From NCBI GenBank assembly GCA_930367215.1, contig OV884059.1, forward strand, positions 236,467,803-236,531,802: DNA of 64,000 nt, read 5' to 3'. Below the pieces are notes generated by a model that saw only the letters and a list, made by a program, of their open reading frames with translations, did no database searches and was not told the DNA's origin. The position numbers were made by a program, and so were the translations under genes. The DNA comes from Pollenia angustigena (taxonomy: Eukaryota > Arthropoda > Insecta > Diptera > Polleniidae). This document shows, piece by piece, positions 35,301 to 45,930 of the stretch (position 1 is its first letter; each line of letters opens with the position of its first letter).

Positions 35301-36913
35301 GTTTATTGCAACCTGAAGTGCTTGTGTGATATTTTTTGGTTACGTTTTCTTACTGTATGAGTATTATTTTATAGTTATTGGTATAATTTATTGTTCTAAA
35401 ATAAATTAAACAATTCGAAATTTAATCAAATATTTATAAAAAATTATTCGATTAATTTGTCTATGTTTCTACTAAACGGTTTCTAAATTTTTTGCTGTGA
35501 AGCCTGTAATGGGGTGATGTGTTCTACAACAAATGTTAGTTTTTTGGGGTGGTTATTTTTCACCTTTATGTTCCTAACTCTTTTTCCTACTAAACCGACT
35601 GGATTTTAATTCCAAACTGCTTAGGGGATCTTAAAACAATTTGACAGTAAAATTGTTCTTTTATTTTGGATCGTTCGAAAGCGAACGTGATTTCAAAGGA
35701 CGCCCATGGCTAAATCGACTTAAGGTACGTTCACACTTATTAAATATTTGATCAAATAAGCATATCCACTACTTTTGTTTATAGTTAGTGATATTTAACA
35801 TGGTCTTAATATCACATAATAAAACTAATTATATTGCCAGACCCAGCAAAAACTGTTTATCCCCACACCCCAAAAGTGGTGCATTTGTGCTGATGTGTGT
35901 AACACCTGAAAATATTGGTCGTAGACCCACCTTAAAGTCCTGAGTCGAACTAACGATGTCCGTCCGGTTGGCTGGCAGGCCGTCCATGTTACCTTGTGCG
36001 CAAAGTACAGGTCACAATTTTGGAGATAATTTGATAAAATTTGGGGCATAGGTTCTTATTGGCACAGAGACAAATCCTATTGAATCGAAGGACCACGAGG
36101 GAAGTTAAAGGAATATGTATGCCTCTCAGAAACTATCAAACCGATTTTAATAAAATTTAAATCATAGATATTAACATATTTATCACATAAGCTATGCAGT
36201 TTTTCAAAAATAGGAGCACAAGGGGAGTGAGGGGTCAATTTCTGTAACCATATTTATATGGACACATAAGCATGATGTGTTTTTAAATACTGTGGTGTAG
36301 GTTATCATATGGTCGGGCTTGACATAAGCATGATGTGTTTTTAAATATTGTGGTGTAGGTTATCATATGGTCGGGCTTGACCGACTATACTTTCTTTAAC
36401 TTGTTTTTGCATGATATAGTATTATAATCAAAATAAAAATTGCAGTTAAAGGAAATTATATTTTAGTTTGCCTGTTGGTTTCTTCTTTTTCGTCAAATAT
36501 TTGCCAAGTTTTACATGGAATAACAAACTTATTATTAATTTTTTATAACAAGTGCCTTCAGTAAATATTTAATTATCAAAAAACGCAGTAAAGATTTGAG
36601 ATGGAAGATTATGAATATAAACCATTGACAGCATTTTTTTAACATTGCAAAGAAGTTTTTACTTACAGCACAGCTACGATCTGGATTACGTTTCCAATGC
36701 TTCTTATTAACTTTGGTTTCGGCAGTAGGCACCACAGTACATTTGGTTTTCACTCGAGGATTCAGACTTAAAAGATTCTGAAAGTAAGATAAATAAACAT
36801 AAATAAATGTTAACAGATTTGATATTCTATTTTAATATTTGAAATCAATTTGCCGTTACCCCACTTACCTCAATGTCTGGCAAATCTTTGCTTAATAATG
36901 TCGGTGGACTCAT
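29355..36913 (-). CDS. su(r): Dihydropyrimidine dehydrogenase (NADP+)
   Basis: First and rate-limiting enzyme of cytosolic pyrimidine breakdown: uracil or thymine + NADPH to the 5,6-dihydro base; in flies it feeds beta-alanine supply. Exons (minus strand): 36913-36869, 36777-36667, 32496-31852, 31781-29964, 29900-29661, 29600-29355. All have GT-AG junctions in phase 0. The product is 1034 residues (human 1025), starting [16 protein letters not shown]-terminal 4Fe-4S ligands: [13 protein letters not shown] (C81-C93), [18 protein letters not shown] and the Gln of GGLQQ. FAD site: [25 protein letters not shown] site: [15 protein letters not shown] (about 337-351). FMN/substrate TIM barrel with active-site loop [11 protein letters not shown] (Cys about 667). 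C-terminal ferredoxin clusters: [11 protein letters not shown] (956-966) and [12 protein letters not shown] (989-1000). No defect seen. Intron 2 (4.2 kb) holds several transposons. The symbol is by orthology to Drosophila. Confidence 0.98.
32758..32837 (-). repeat. Mini-me-like fragment in su(r) intron 2
   Basis: Contains 'aaggacccagaat', 'atatactttatagg' and 'attacaaacgaaatgaca' in the same order as 90-165. It is cut by the element beginning at 32838; sequence after that element (33551 on, 'tatatatactttta') may be the continuation. Confidence 0.55.
32838..33550. repeat. Inverted-repeat element with CCATATTATGG motif array
   Basis: Outer ends (CACGCGGAGAAAAAACATGT and, reversed, CACCCAGAGAAAAAACATGT) are inverted copies over about 30 bp, flanked by TATA. 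A second inverted pair (32862-32892 and 33246-33276, containing GGTCACCTCCA) makes a large stem. Between them the palindrome-like word ACCATATTATGGTT, in exact or one-mismatch form, occurs repeatedly. Lies in su(r) intron 2. Non-coding. Confidence 0.7.
34111..34405. repeat. 295-bp MITE with 7-bp duplication
   Basis: Ends AAGCGGCYCATACACTTGCA are inverted copies. AAGAGTA flanks both sides (34104-34110 and 34406-34412). It is inserted in a reversed mini-me-like fragment (about 34060-34103, containing 'attcggctgtgccgaat'). The duplication could be 8 bp with one mismatch, which would suit hAT. In su(r) intron 2. Confidence 0.8.
34690..35215 (+). repeat. Second copy of the element at 1213-1985
   Basis: Shares long runs with the first copy: 'tgtgtctgtaactcatgtcg', 'acgttataaatgtcataata', 'gaacgccagt', 'acacata', 'acggcgg' and 'tttttattcgtgagtttatt', then 'aaagcgggaactttc' and 'tggcgagtaatttccttacg'. 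It lacks the far end with the inverted CCCATGTTCTG repeat. In su(r) intron 2; the short open frames here are repeat-derived. Confidence 0.7.
35575..35700 (-). repeat. Mini-me-like fragment
   Basis: The reverse complement of 'cctactaaaccgactggatt..ccaaactgcttaggg' matches 'taagcagtttgggattgaaatccagc..cggttcagtagg' at 16745-16790 of the mini-me-like element. Boundaries approximate. Confidence 0.45.
35855..36410 (+). repeat. Dispersed repeat family 2, copy 2
   Basis: Same landmarks as 14843-15566 ('cgtagacccaccttaaagt', 'gatgtccgtccgg', 'gcgcaaagtacagg', 'tctcagaaact', 'catgatgtgttttta'). The closing block 'ataagcatgatgtg..tatcatatggtcgggcttgac' is present twice in tandem (36266-36323 and 36324-36381). 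In su(r) intron 2. Confidence 0.65.
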
Positions 36914-37545
36914 GTTAAAGTCGTTCTTTGTTTATTTTAGAACTAAAAAACAAACAAATAAACAATTTTTTTATTGCAACCAATTACGTATTTAGTTAAT
37001 TTAATTGACATAATTTTATTTTTTAATAAAACTACGCATTATAAAAGCAAAAAAAAAAAAGAAAAACTCAAAAATATTTTAATTTAAATAGAAACTCGTA
37101 TGTCTTTTTTTTAAAAAAATTATTTATCGTATTAAACATGTTTAACAAACATATTTAAATATTTTACCGGCTTCTTGGCATTTATTTTATTATTTTCTAG
37201 TTTATAACGAAAATTGTTGTGAAACCTGCTGGTGAGTTCGTAATCAAAATAATTGTTTGTACAGTGGATATTTGCTCTCTAAGGTTTTGATAATTATTTG
37301 GCAAACGACCAACCGAACGAATTTTTTCAAGCCGCGTCATTACATTTTGTTTGCTGTAGCAGTTTGGGGTAGGGTTTGTTAGTTAGTCAAGGTTTCTTTG
37401 AAGAATGTTTTTCAAAATGTATGAAAAAAGACCGAATCTGATGTTCACTACTTTCTTAGGAGACTTTAAATATAAAAACCACAAATAGACCATATAAATC
37501 AAGGTCAGCAAGATCAACGGTGTCCAAAGGGGAAGTGCGTGACAG
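36914..37545. other. 5' flank of su(r)
   Basis: AT-rich DNA immediately upstream of the su(r) start codon on the minus strand; its promoter and 5' UTR must lie here. I do not see a convincing TATA box or initiator and therefore mark no promoter. Confidence 0.35.
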
Positions 37546-37549
37546 ATTT

Positions 37550-37880
37550 TCAGATGGTCTGCGAAGGATGGTGCCACTTGCCACACAGCAAGAGCAAAAA
37601 TGGATCTTTTGAAAGAAAAGTTAGAAAATCGCATAAGTTCTCGTAAAGGAGGAGTGAATTAGCAACCAAAATCGAGCGATTTGGGACCTTTAGACTGTTT
37701 TGTGTGGGTTTTTTTGAAATCGAAAGTGCACTGCAATAATCCCACAACAGTTCAAGAACTTAAAAACAATATTACCGAGCGGATATAAACCATTGACAAA
37801 ATAAGATAAGGAATTTTGGTAAAAGATGGGGATCCTGCCGAGCCAGTCACTTGACCGACATCATTTTTTATTTTTAGCCA
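37550..37880 (+). pseudogene. Mariner-type transposase remnant
   Basis: The + strand, with stops, reads KDGATCHTARAKMDLLKEKL and ENRISSRKGGVN, then a stop followed by QPKSSDLGPLDCFVWVFLKS and NNPTTVQELKNNITERI. This is the middle-to-C-terminal part of an IS630/Tc1/mariner transposase: the QDGATCHTA block with a catalytic Asp, and the RSxDLTPLDYFLWGYLK block. At least three stops and no ends were found, so it is an old fragment between su(r) and the next repeats. Confidence 0.7.
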
Positions 37881-37947
37881 GAACCTGTTTGTAATAAACT
37901 GAAATTAAAATATGTAGTTTTAATATCTCAAAATAAAACTCTTTCCC

Positions 37948-38060
37948 CCATATTCATAAATGAGTATAAAATTTAATAAACGTTTATTAAGGAACATTTT
38001 CATAGAAAATTTGGTTTTCAAGCCTTTATTAAATTTAAAATATTTTTATGAATACAGGCA
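37948..38060. repeat. ~113-bp inverted-repeat MITE, related to 51350-51460
   Basis: Begins 'cccccatattcataaa' and ends 'tttttatgaataca', inverted to each other. The internal 'aatttaataaacgtttattaa' and 'catagaaaatt..gttttcaa.cctttattaaatttaaaatattttta' blocks are shared with 51350-51460. Non-coding. Confidence 0.6.
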
Positions 38061-38490
38061 TTTATCTTGCTGTGATATTTTCATTTTTGTTATTTTATGA
38101 ATGTATGTGGTTTCTTATTTGCAATCTTAATAAAGAGATAAAAATGTACCGAAATTTTCTTATTATTCTTTTATAATAAATGCTTTTGTTAAAAATTTTG
38201 TTTACTTTTATAAAAGTTTTTGTGTTCATAAATGAATCTTCAAAGGGGTTTATCTTATCTTATAATGAAAATATATATTAAAACGTTGTAGATTAGCTGA
38301 ATAAATTGCATATACTAAAGATATCATTTTGCTACTATGCAGAGCTATGCAGAGAAGCTTTAGTTAGCGAAGCCGGTGTTTGTTATACCATCGATGAGAA
38401 AATCCTTGCGCCCAAAAGTGTTTTCGTTATATTTTTAATATATACACCCAGAGAAAAAACAACAAAGCAATGTTTAAATAAATTAGAATT

Positions 38491-38770
38491 ATTAGTATTG
38501 TGGTTATTTTATTGAACTATTTCTGGTTTTTAATCCAAATTTTTAATATTTTTAATTAGGCTTAAGTTCATTAAATTTAATTTTCATTAAATTATTTTTA
38601 TGAAGAAAGGAATTTTACAACATGAAAATTAATTAAAATTTATTGATAATTTTTCATTCTTGACTCAATCTGGGCTCGAACCCAGGTGTTTACGGACAGG
38701 TTACCCTGACATGTTTCGATTGCAACCACTCAATCTCCTCAGAGGGCTTGCCGTTTAACACTCGCAACCA
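38491..38770 (-). repeat. tRNA-derived SINE, copy A
   Basis: On the minus strand: a head with CTGAGGAGATTGAGTGGTTG (A-box-like), then GGGTTCGAGCCC (B box, 38673-38683 on the plus strand). A body with 'tcaagaatgaaaaattatcaataaattttaa' follows, and a 3' end 'aataaccacaatactaat'. Spacing of the two boxes fits a tRNA-derived Pol III promoter. Best single copy of the family in the window; boundaries are estimated from comparison with the other copies. Confidence 0.7.
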
Positions 38771-38821
38771 TCGACGACTGCTGACGTCATTAGAATTATA
38801 TTAAAAGAAAGAAATTTAAAT

Positions 38822-38935
38822 GGGAAATAAGGCCATGTATGGCTTTATTTCACTCCTAACAGGGAAATAAGGCAATATGGCTTTATTTCACTCCTAACAG
38901 GGAAATAAGGCAATATGGCTTTATTTCCTATGGCT
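38822..38935 (+). repeat. 38-40-bp tandem repeat, three units
   Basis: Units start at 38822, 38862 and 38900. The first two read 'gggaaataaggc..tatggctttatttcactcctaaca' and the third is truncated. Each unit contains an inverted pair (AAATAAGGC / ATGGCTTTATTT-like), so each could form a small hairpin. It lies beside the SINE head. Confidence 0.8.
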
Positions 38936-39304
38936 TTATTGCACGGCACCATCTCCGGAAACTATAGTGACCATTTTCTTCTTAAAATATTATAACAAAA
39001 ACAAAGGCTTATATATAATTTAAAAATCAGCTCCAAAAAGACAAATAGCTTAAGAGATATTCAGTGTTTGTATTTTTGTACCCGAGCCCTTTTCGAATTT
39101 CATGATTCAATTACAAAGTGTAAGAATGCACGTAGCACCGTACAATCTTCAAAACAAAAAGTAGCCAAGAATTTCGTCTTTCCAAGGATTTGAGGACGGA
39201 AGGAACACTATGTCATATTTTAGCTATGGTGGTGATAGTGCCGCAGACAGTTTGTTTTTAAATAAATAATGAATTTAAGTTAATAAAATATTTTTTATTT
39301 ACAA

Positions 39305-40635
39305 TGCACACTGGGAAATTCCGGCCAAAAATGATTTTTTATTTTTTTTTAATTTTAATAAAATTTTTTTGACATATTATAGCGAACACTTCAAAACATA
39401 CAATTCATATCTTAATTTGGCTCTTGGATAACTATTTTACTGGTAATACTGGAGCAAAGTAGAGAATTTTTTTCTTACAAATTTAAGGTTTTCAAAGTCG
39501 ATTTTTGTACTTTGAAATAAAAGTAAGCTATGATTTTTCCTTTAAAGTGTTCTTTAAAAATAATCACGTTATGTTCAAACCGCATTAGTAATTAATCATT
39601 CCATGTGATAATTGCCATATTTAAAGAGACCATAACAAAAAAGGTGGGGCTAGGGGAGGTTAAGAGATAATTATATCTGGTACTAATGAGTATCAAGAGT
39701 AGTTACTATATATTTCATATATTTTTATAAGATTAGCGTATCTAACTGGGTGATCATCCCCCAACCCAAACAACTTAAGCCAGACACTTGAAATTTTGTA
39801 TGTAGACTCCCCTCCCACAATGTGTAAATAAAAAAAGTATAGGCTTTTGGAAATTCAATTCATAAGGGGTTAGAAATCGGTAAAAACGGGTTAAATCAGT
39901 AACATCATATCTCGTGATCTAGCAGAGGTAGACGCAAAATTAAAAAAATACCATTATTGAATCGAAAATTTAATTGTTATGTGTTTGGTACTTTTTTAAA
40001 ATTTGCAATTTTTGGGTATAAAAAAGGGCAAAAATATAATTTTGGTACTTTTCTTCTTAAATAATAAAGATAAAAAAAAATTTAAATTGTGTTCTCTTCT
40101 CTTTAAAAGCTGTCATATAAATGTTAGCACCATTTGGAAATCGAATACATAAATATCGTTGTTAATTTTTTCTATTAAGGTATTTTTATACTGAATATTT
40201 GCCCAATATTTGAATGGCAAATTTCAGTTATTTACTTAAAGAACAGATATTTTTTATATAAAGTTATGCAGTCGCGAGTACAGGGAAAGAAAAATGAATT
40301 GGTACTCTCCCATCCCACATATGATTATATCTACTTTTATTTGCTCAAGTAGGCGAAAAGATGGGGACAGGAGTTGTGCACATATAAATATTCCACAAAC
40401 TATTAATATAATCGCTACAAATTTATTATTTTATTACACCTCCAAAGCCCTTTTTTAATTTTGTTCAATACTTTTGGGTCGTCCATGATTGCCTGGCCAA
40501 CCCCTGTATGTACGTTTCCAAAATTTTACCTAGGAATCAAACCTGCTATTCTTAAGTTACATACCAAATTTCAGCCATTTACGTAAAGAAATAAAGAAGT
40601 AATGGATTTTTGGCCGGAATTTCCCAGTGTGCACT
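39305..40635. repeat. 1.3-kb element with 26-bp inverted ends
   Basis: Left end TGCACACTGGGAAATTCCGG and the reverse complement of the right end are identical through CACACTGGGAAATTCCGGCC and on to AAAAAT. The interior (39350-40600) is non-coding but shares style ('ttggtactttt' blocks) with 52200-53100. No target duplication was found, so the superfamily is open. Confidence 0.7.
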
Positions 40636-40689
40636 GGTTGCAAATGTTTAGAAACTATAATTTTCACTTTATCAGTTAATAATAATTAT

Positions 40690-41080
40690 AACCACACCAC
40701 AATTGTGGAGAGGGTATTATGCATTTGTGCTGACGTTTGTAACACTGTAAAATATTGGTCCTAGACCTACTGTAAGTACACCGATCGGCTCAGAATCACT
40801 TTCTTTATTGGCACAATGACCAAGTCTATGGGGTGAATCGGTATTCCGCTAGGTCCAAAATTAACAATAGGCCCCTTTATAAGCCCCAAGCCTAAAATCT
40901 CATATAGATGAAAATATCTAATAATATTAGGCACAAAGAGCCTTTGCATGAATCTTTACCTCATAACATTATTTTGCTTAGGCGACTCCATGATTGTCCA
41001 TGCGTCTCAAAAATTGTTTTCATATACTGTGGTGTAGGGTATCATGGTCGGGCTCGGCCAACTTTACTTTCTTATTTGTT
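40690..41080 (+). repeat. Dispersed repeat family 2, copy 3 (internally deleted)
   Basis: Starts 'accacaccacaattgtgg', contains 'aaaatattggtcctagacctac' and ends 'tactgtggtgtagggtatcatggtcgggctcggccaactttactttcttatttg'. The GTCCGTCC tract is missing. Confidence 0.6.
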
Positions 41081-41084
41081 TTTT

Positions 41085-42630
41085 TAGGAGAGCAAAAGTA
41101 TTTGTTTTATTTGTCTGGCAAAAACCAAAGGATATATCGCTCATTTGCTGCAAGACCGGCATAGCTCAAAAAATGAAATTTTGGAGCTAGAGACGCAGAA
41201 TTGTTCGCTTTGTTTTTCTTTATATTGTGTATTAAATTCATCTTTATATATTTTATACTTTCCCAGTTTGAAGAGAATGTGTCTTCTTTTTTTCTAAGTA
41301 ATTAGAGCAAATCAACAACTTTAAATGCGTTTATCTCGAAATAGATTTTTTTGTCGGTCTTGCAGCAAATGAGCGATATATATATATATGTTCCCATCGA
41401 TCCTATAAGGAGCATAGGGCCTCAAAAAAAACCAAAGGATACAATTCAGACCTAACAAAGATTTGACGAAAAAATTCGAAAAAAACGTGACCAGTAAATT
41501 GATCAAATTTTAGCTTTATTTTTTAACAATTTCTATTGGTTTACTAAACTAAAATTGTAAGAATATAATTGAATAATGGTATTTAGAAACGCTTAAATGG
41601 TTTTGGATCTAGCCAAACGTTTTGCAAATGCAAAAAAATTTTTCATAAAACTAGTGGTTACGTGTAGGACGTCAAATTTTTAATATGTGTAAACATAGCT
41701 TTACTTTTAAAATAAAAAATAATTAAGATCTACAAAGTGTAATATTAGTATCTATGGCAACGTTTTATTTGTAAAAAATTTATATTCAATTGTCCATTAA
41801 AAAAAAAAAAAAATTAAATACAGATGAGTTTGCCAAATATTAAATTTATTGTGTCTATAAGTGAACCATTTTAATTTATAGTTCGATTCGACTGTTTTAA
41901 TAGAATAACACACATTAAAAAAGTAAGCTTTAATAGTAATTAAATATTTCAAATAATGAATTTTAATATATACATACATACAAATATCTTAACTTGTCAG
42001 CAGTAAATTATAAACATATGACATAATTTATTGCTAAGAATGCAAGCTTTAGAAACAATTTTTCACAAATATAAAATACGGAACAATAACTTTGTAATCG
42101 TTGGTTTAACATAAACAAATTGTTTTCAAAACAGAAAACATCTGATTTAATATTAAAAATATAAACAATAGAATATTTTACTTATTTCACACCAACTTAC
42201 CTTTTTTTTAGTTAAATATATTATTTTTTTTTTACTGAAAATAATTATCACAAATTTGCTTAAACACTTTTTTTATTTACTTTAAAATTATGAAAACAGA
42301 TGGTATTTTTATTTTGTAGAAAACAAAATTATATTTTGTTCCTCACACTGGAAGCGACAAAAATAAACTGGTCAATCGTTTTGCATAGAACTACAAATGA
42401 AAACTTTTTTATCAACTTGATAACAAATTTTTAATATTTACAAACAAACGATCTACACAAATACAGACTCTTGAGTATGGCAAAATGTAGACTTTAATAG
42501 AGTCGAAGATAACAGAAAACAAATTTGTCTGTTAGTGGTTGGAATTACGGTTGCCAGAATTAATGATTTTGACAATTTTACGGTCCGAAAATGATCAATT
42601 GACGATTAAGGCTCCAAGCTTGGAAATTAT
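41085..42630. other. Intergenic, AT-rich, nothing recognised
   Basis: A run of TA dinucleotides at about 41376-41390 and several homopolymers. Bases 41655-41700 share 'aggacgtcaaat..tttaatatgtgtaaac.tagcttta' with 55060-55105. No gene or bounded element. Confidence 0.4.
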
Positions 42631-42638
42631 GTACATAC

Positions 42639-43734
42639 TAGTGCTGGGATATTATCGATATTTTCTACTATCGATATTTATCGATAGTTCAGATTTCACT
42701 ATCGATATATCGATATTTCTATCGACTGAATGTTTGTACTTGTGCAGGGAAACTTTATCTAGTTTTTTATCACTTTATTGAACGTATGAGACTAGGGTGG
42801 TTACAAGAAACCAATGCTGGATTTTCCATCGGCGCAACCACCTTATATGTGCCAATAGCATAAAAATGCGATTGACAAAGTTTCAGTTTAACCGGATAAC
42901 GCTAACATGTGCCTCATTGAGAATAAATTAAGGAAAAACAGCGATTTTTCACTAATATTCGTTTGGTTATAAAGGCAAGGAAATACGAATTTTAGTGAAA
43001 AATCGCTGTTTTTCCTTAATTTATTCTCAATGAGGCACATGTTAGCGTTATTCGATTAAGCTGAAACTTTGTCAATCGTATTTTTTATGCTATTGGCACA
43101 TATTAGGATATTGCGCCGATGGAAAATCCAACATTGATTTCTTGTAACCACCCTAGTATATACGCACGTTATTTTAGATGACAGTTTTTAAAAATTGATA
43201 AGTACCTTTCTGAAGGAACCGAAGTAGCAGGAACTATAAGATATTCTATTGCAACTTTAAATAATTTTCTAAATTGGTTTTGATTCTCCACCCAAAAAGG
43301 TAATCAATCTAGCAGACTTATTCTCTAATGGTCGTTCATTGCTTTGTCCTATGCTCGCAATTGCAATTGCAATTGCATTTGGATTTGCATTTGTTTTTTA
43401 CAACATTACAAAAATATTTGACATTTCAGTCCCTATATAAACATGTAAAAATTTCGACGTTAAAGCCTTTAATTAGCAGTAAAAAGCACAACTAAACAAT
43501 CCATACCACTTACAATTCTTGCTGTTTGTATTCATTTCTGTAATTCAGCGCCAATAAATAATAGCAAGTAAAAGTTTGCGGCAAAAAACTGTGTGTGTAT
43601 AGCTGCTGTTAGATGTCGTCATAGCTGTATTTAAATAATAATTAAATCGATATTGATATTTTTCCTATGGATATTTTCGATATTTTAAGACTATTGATAA
43701 TATCGATAGTACTATCGATAGTTTCCCAGCACTA
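42639..43734. mobile_element. hAT-like element with ATCGATA-rich ends
   Basis: Inverted ends TAGTGCTGGGA are followed on both sides by clusters of TATCGATA-type words (42655-42725 and 43645-43720). Flanks GTACATAC (42631-42638) and GTACATTC (43735-43742) match at 7 of 8 bases. The TAGTGCTGGG ends and 8-bp duplication point to hAT; the repeated subterminal motif is expected for transposase binding. No transposase frame. It contains the hairpin element 42795-43153. Confidence 0.8.
42795..43153. repeat. 359-bp near-perfect hairpin (foldback) element
   Basis: Arms 42795-42961 and 42986-43153 are almost exact reverse complements (about 167 bp each) with a loop of about 24 nt. The element starts GGGTGGTTACAAGAAA, and TA lies outside each end (42793-42794 and 43154-43155). 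Only scattered mismatches are visible, for example around position 42890 against 43060. It could produce a long double-stranded RNA if transcribed. Confidence 0.9.
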
Positions 43735-44099
43735 GTACATTCACATTTTTTATTGACGATTGAATGCTTTTTTTTATTCGTTTGCCACTAATTTTCATAC
43801 GATTTTTAGCACAAAGAATATTTTGCTTTGGCTCGCTCGTAGGTCTTCTAGTTAACGCATCGGGTTCTCGTAAAAGATCCATTTAGCTTATTATTTTTTT
43901 AACGTACAATATTTTGTTGTTTTAAAAGCTATTATTATCAACAAAACTTAACAAAAGAAATAAACTAAATAAAAAAAAAATCTCACAAAAAGATTTAATG
44001 CGTAATTTATTAAGAAAACTAAAAATTTTATTGTTTAAATTGTATGCTTTTTAAAATTTTTTTAGATGAATTGTATTGCAAACCGTTGGTTTTAGCTTG

Positions 44100-44935
44100 C
44101 AAAACAAAAACAGCTGTTATAATAGTTGCGTTCGAGAACACAAAAGTTTTTACTATTTTTTTACTTAACTTTACTGCATTACTGCAGTACACAAAATGCA
44201 GTAAATGAGAACATAAATTGAGAGCGAAAAGTGACAGTACTTGTCTGAGTATTTACAAATTTTTACTGCAGACATTTTTGCAGTAAAATTTAGTAAATCA
44301 AAAAAACATATGTTCCAAAAGGTAAACAAACAAAAGTAACAAATAAAAAGCATACAAATTGTGAAAAAATTGTTAAATAAAAGAAAAGTTTAAATAAAAA
44401 TTAAACCAAAACAAAAAGTAAATAAAAATTAATTAATTAAACTTGTTTGTGAAGCATTTATTTGGCTAAATACAAACTTTTGAAATTTTTTTTGTTATGT
44501 TAATTTTTTAGAGTTGTAAAAGTGTGAAGTATTTGGGTACTTAAGTAATCCATAGCAAACAAATTATTCATGTTCTTTTAAATAATTTAACCCGCTACAA
44601 ATTAGTAAAATCAAATAAAATAAAAAACAAACAAATATGAAAGACTACATAAAATAGTTTGTTTGCATTTTCCAAAAATGTTCGTGTTATAAAAAGTATT
44701 TAATCGAGTACCGATAAGAAAACGAGTTAAGTAGTCAAAAGTGTCAACATTTTTCAACACTTCAATTATTTGCCATCAGCTGTTGCCTTTATTTTACGAA
44801 TTTTTACAAATTTTGCGTTCGCGTACTTTTTTTGGACAACAGCTTTTTGTGAGAGAAAATTTTTTAGTTTACTCATTTACTGCATTTTACTGTCAAAGTA
44901 CTCAAACGAACCTAATATTTAAAAGTAACGAAAAC
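44100..44935. repeat. Degenerate repeat related to 23.0-23.7 kb
   Basis: Left part 'gttcgagaacac..atgcagtaaatgag' is roughly repeated in reverse at the right ('tttactgcattttactgtcaaagtactcaaacgaac', 44878-44912), suggesting old inverted ends. The body matches 23000-23700 in order. Non-coding. Confidence 0.5.
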
Positions 44936-45007
44936 AAGGCCTCGTTACTCATACGTAGATGTTGCTGACACGTAAACGTTGCGGTCTACTTCAATGGTTT
45001 GTAGTTA

Positions 45008-45930
45008 CTAGGGTATTCTTTTAATCGGGGTTTTGCTTAAATCGGTTAATTGCTCGATTAATTAACCGAGGTTTAAGTTTAATCAGTTAATAATCGGTTA
45101 ACTTAGTTATTGACCGGTTAACCAATAAATAAAATGTTTGTTATAAATTAACTAATTTCAACAAAGAAAAATGCAAAAGTTATTTATATTTGTAGTTTTT
45201 TGTAAACATTGTGTGTTACTATCGAGAGTTTGTTCTGTTGTTAGGTCATCATCTGACTCATCCTGGCAAAGCACAGCTCCAAACATTCTTCAAAAAAGTT
45301 TATTTCCGAACTCCTTAGTTTCTTTTTTTGTACTGTATTTTTATAATGTATTAAATATGTATTTGCCACTATATTTGGCTTTAATACGAAAAAGATTTTA
45401 TCAATAACAACTGAGAAGTTCAATTCCTATAAAAGTTAAAGAAATAATAAAAAAAGATTTTTATGATTTCGTGTTCTTACAAAAAATGTAGACTATTTTA
45501 ACTAAAATGTACTAGCGATTCTCTGGTTCCAATGTCTACATATGTTCCCAAAGGAACTACATAGTCAGTAGTACCAATGTCAGTAGTAGATTTCCAATGA
45601 CACGCACATGTTAAATGTCCATTTTAATAACATTGCCTGGGAATAATAAGTCACTAAAACTGGTGACTATGTCAATAGTGAATCAGTACAGATTCACTAG
45701 TGACATTTCCTGCAGGGTTGCAAGAAAAAAAATTTAGTACAAAAAAATATTTTCCAAACACATGTCTTTTGTATATGAGACGAAAGAAATAATTGAAAAC
45801 AAAAAAATTTGTTATAATACTACACAATATTGAAAATTTTGTTAGATCGGTTAATCGACTGAAATAACCCGGTTTAATCGTTAATCGAAAATAGCCAATT
45901 TTAAATTAACCGATCATTTAATCGGGTAGT
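45008..45930. repeat. hAT-like element with ATCGGTTAA-rich ends
   Basis: Both edges (45020-45125 and 45843-45920) are dense in 'aatcggttaa/ttaaccgatt' words in opposite orientation. The outermost bases TAGGGTATTC and, reversed, CAGGGTTACT are similar. A smaller foldback (about 45637-45717, 'taagtcactaaaact..ttcactagtgacatt') lies inside. No target duplication was confirmed. Confidence 0.5.

Noticed and set aside
38822..38935. Possible CRISPR-like repeat array
   Set aside because: Units are directly adjacent without spacers, there are only three, and the host is a eukaryote.
41376..41392. TA-rich run as a promoter TATA box
   Set aside because: A simple AT microsatellite with no nearby gene start.
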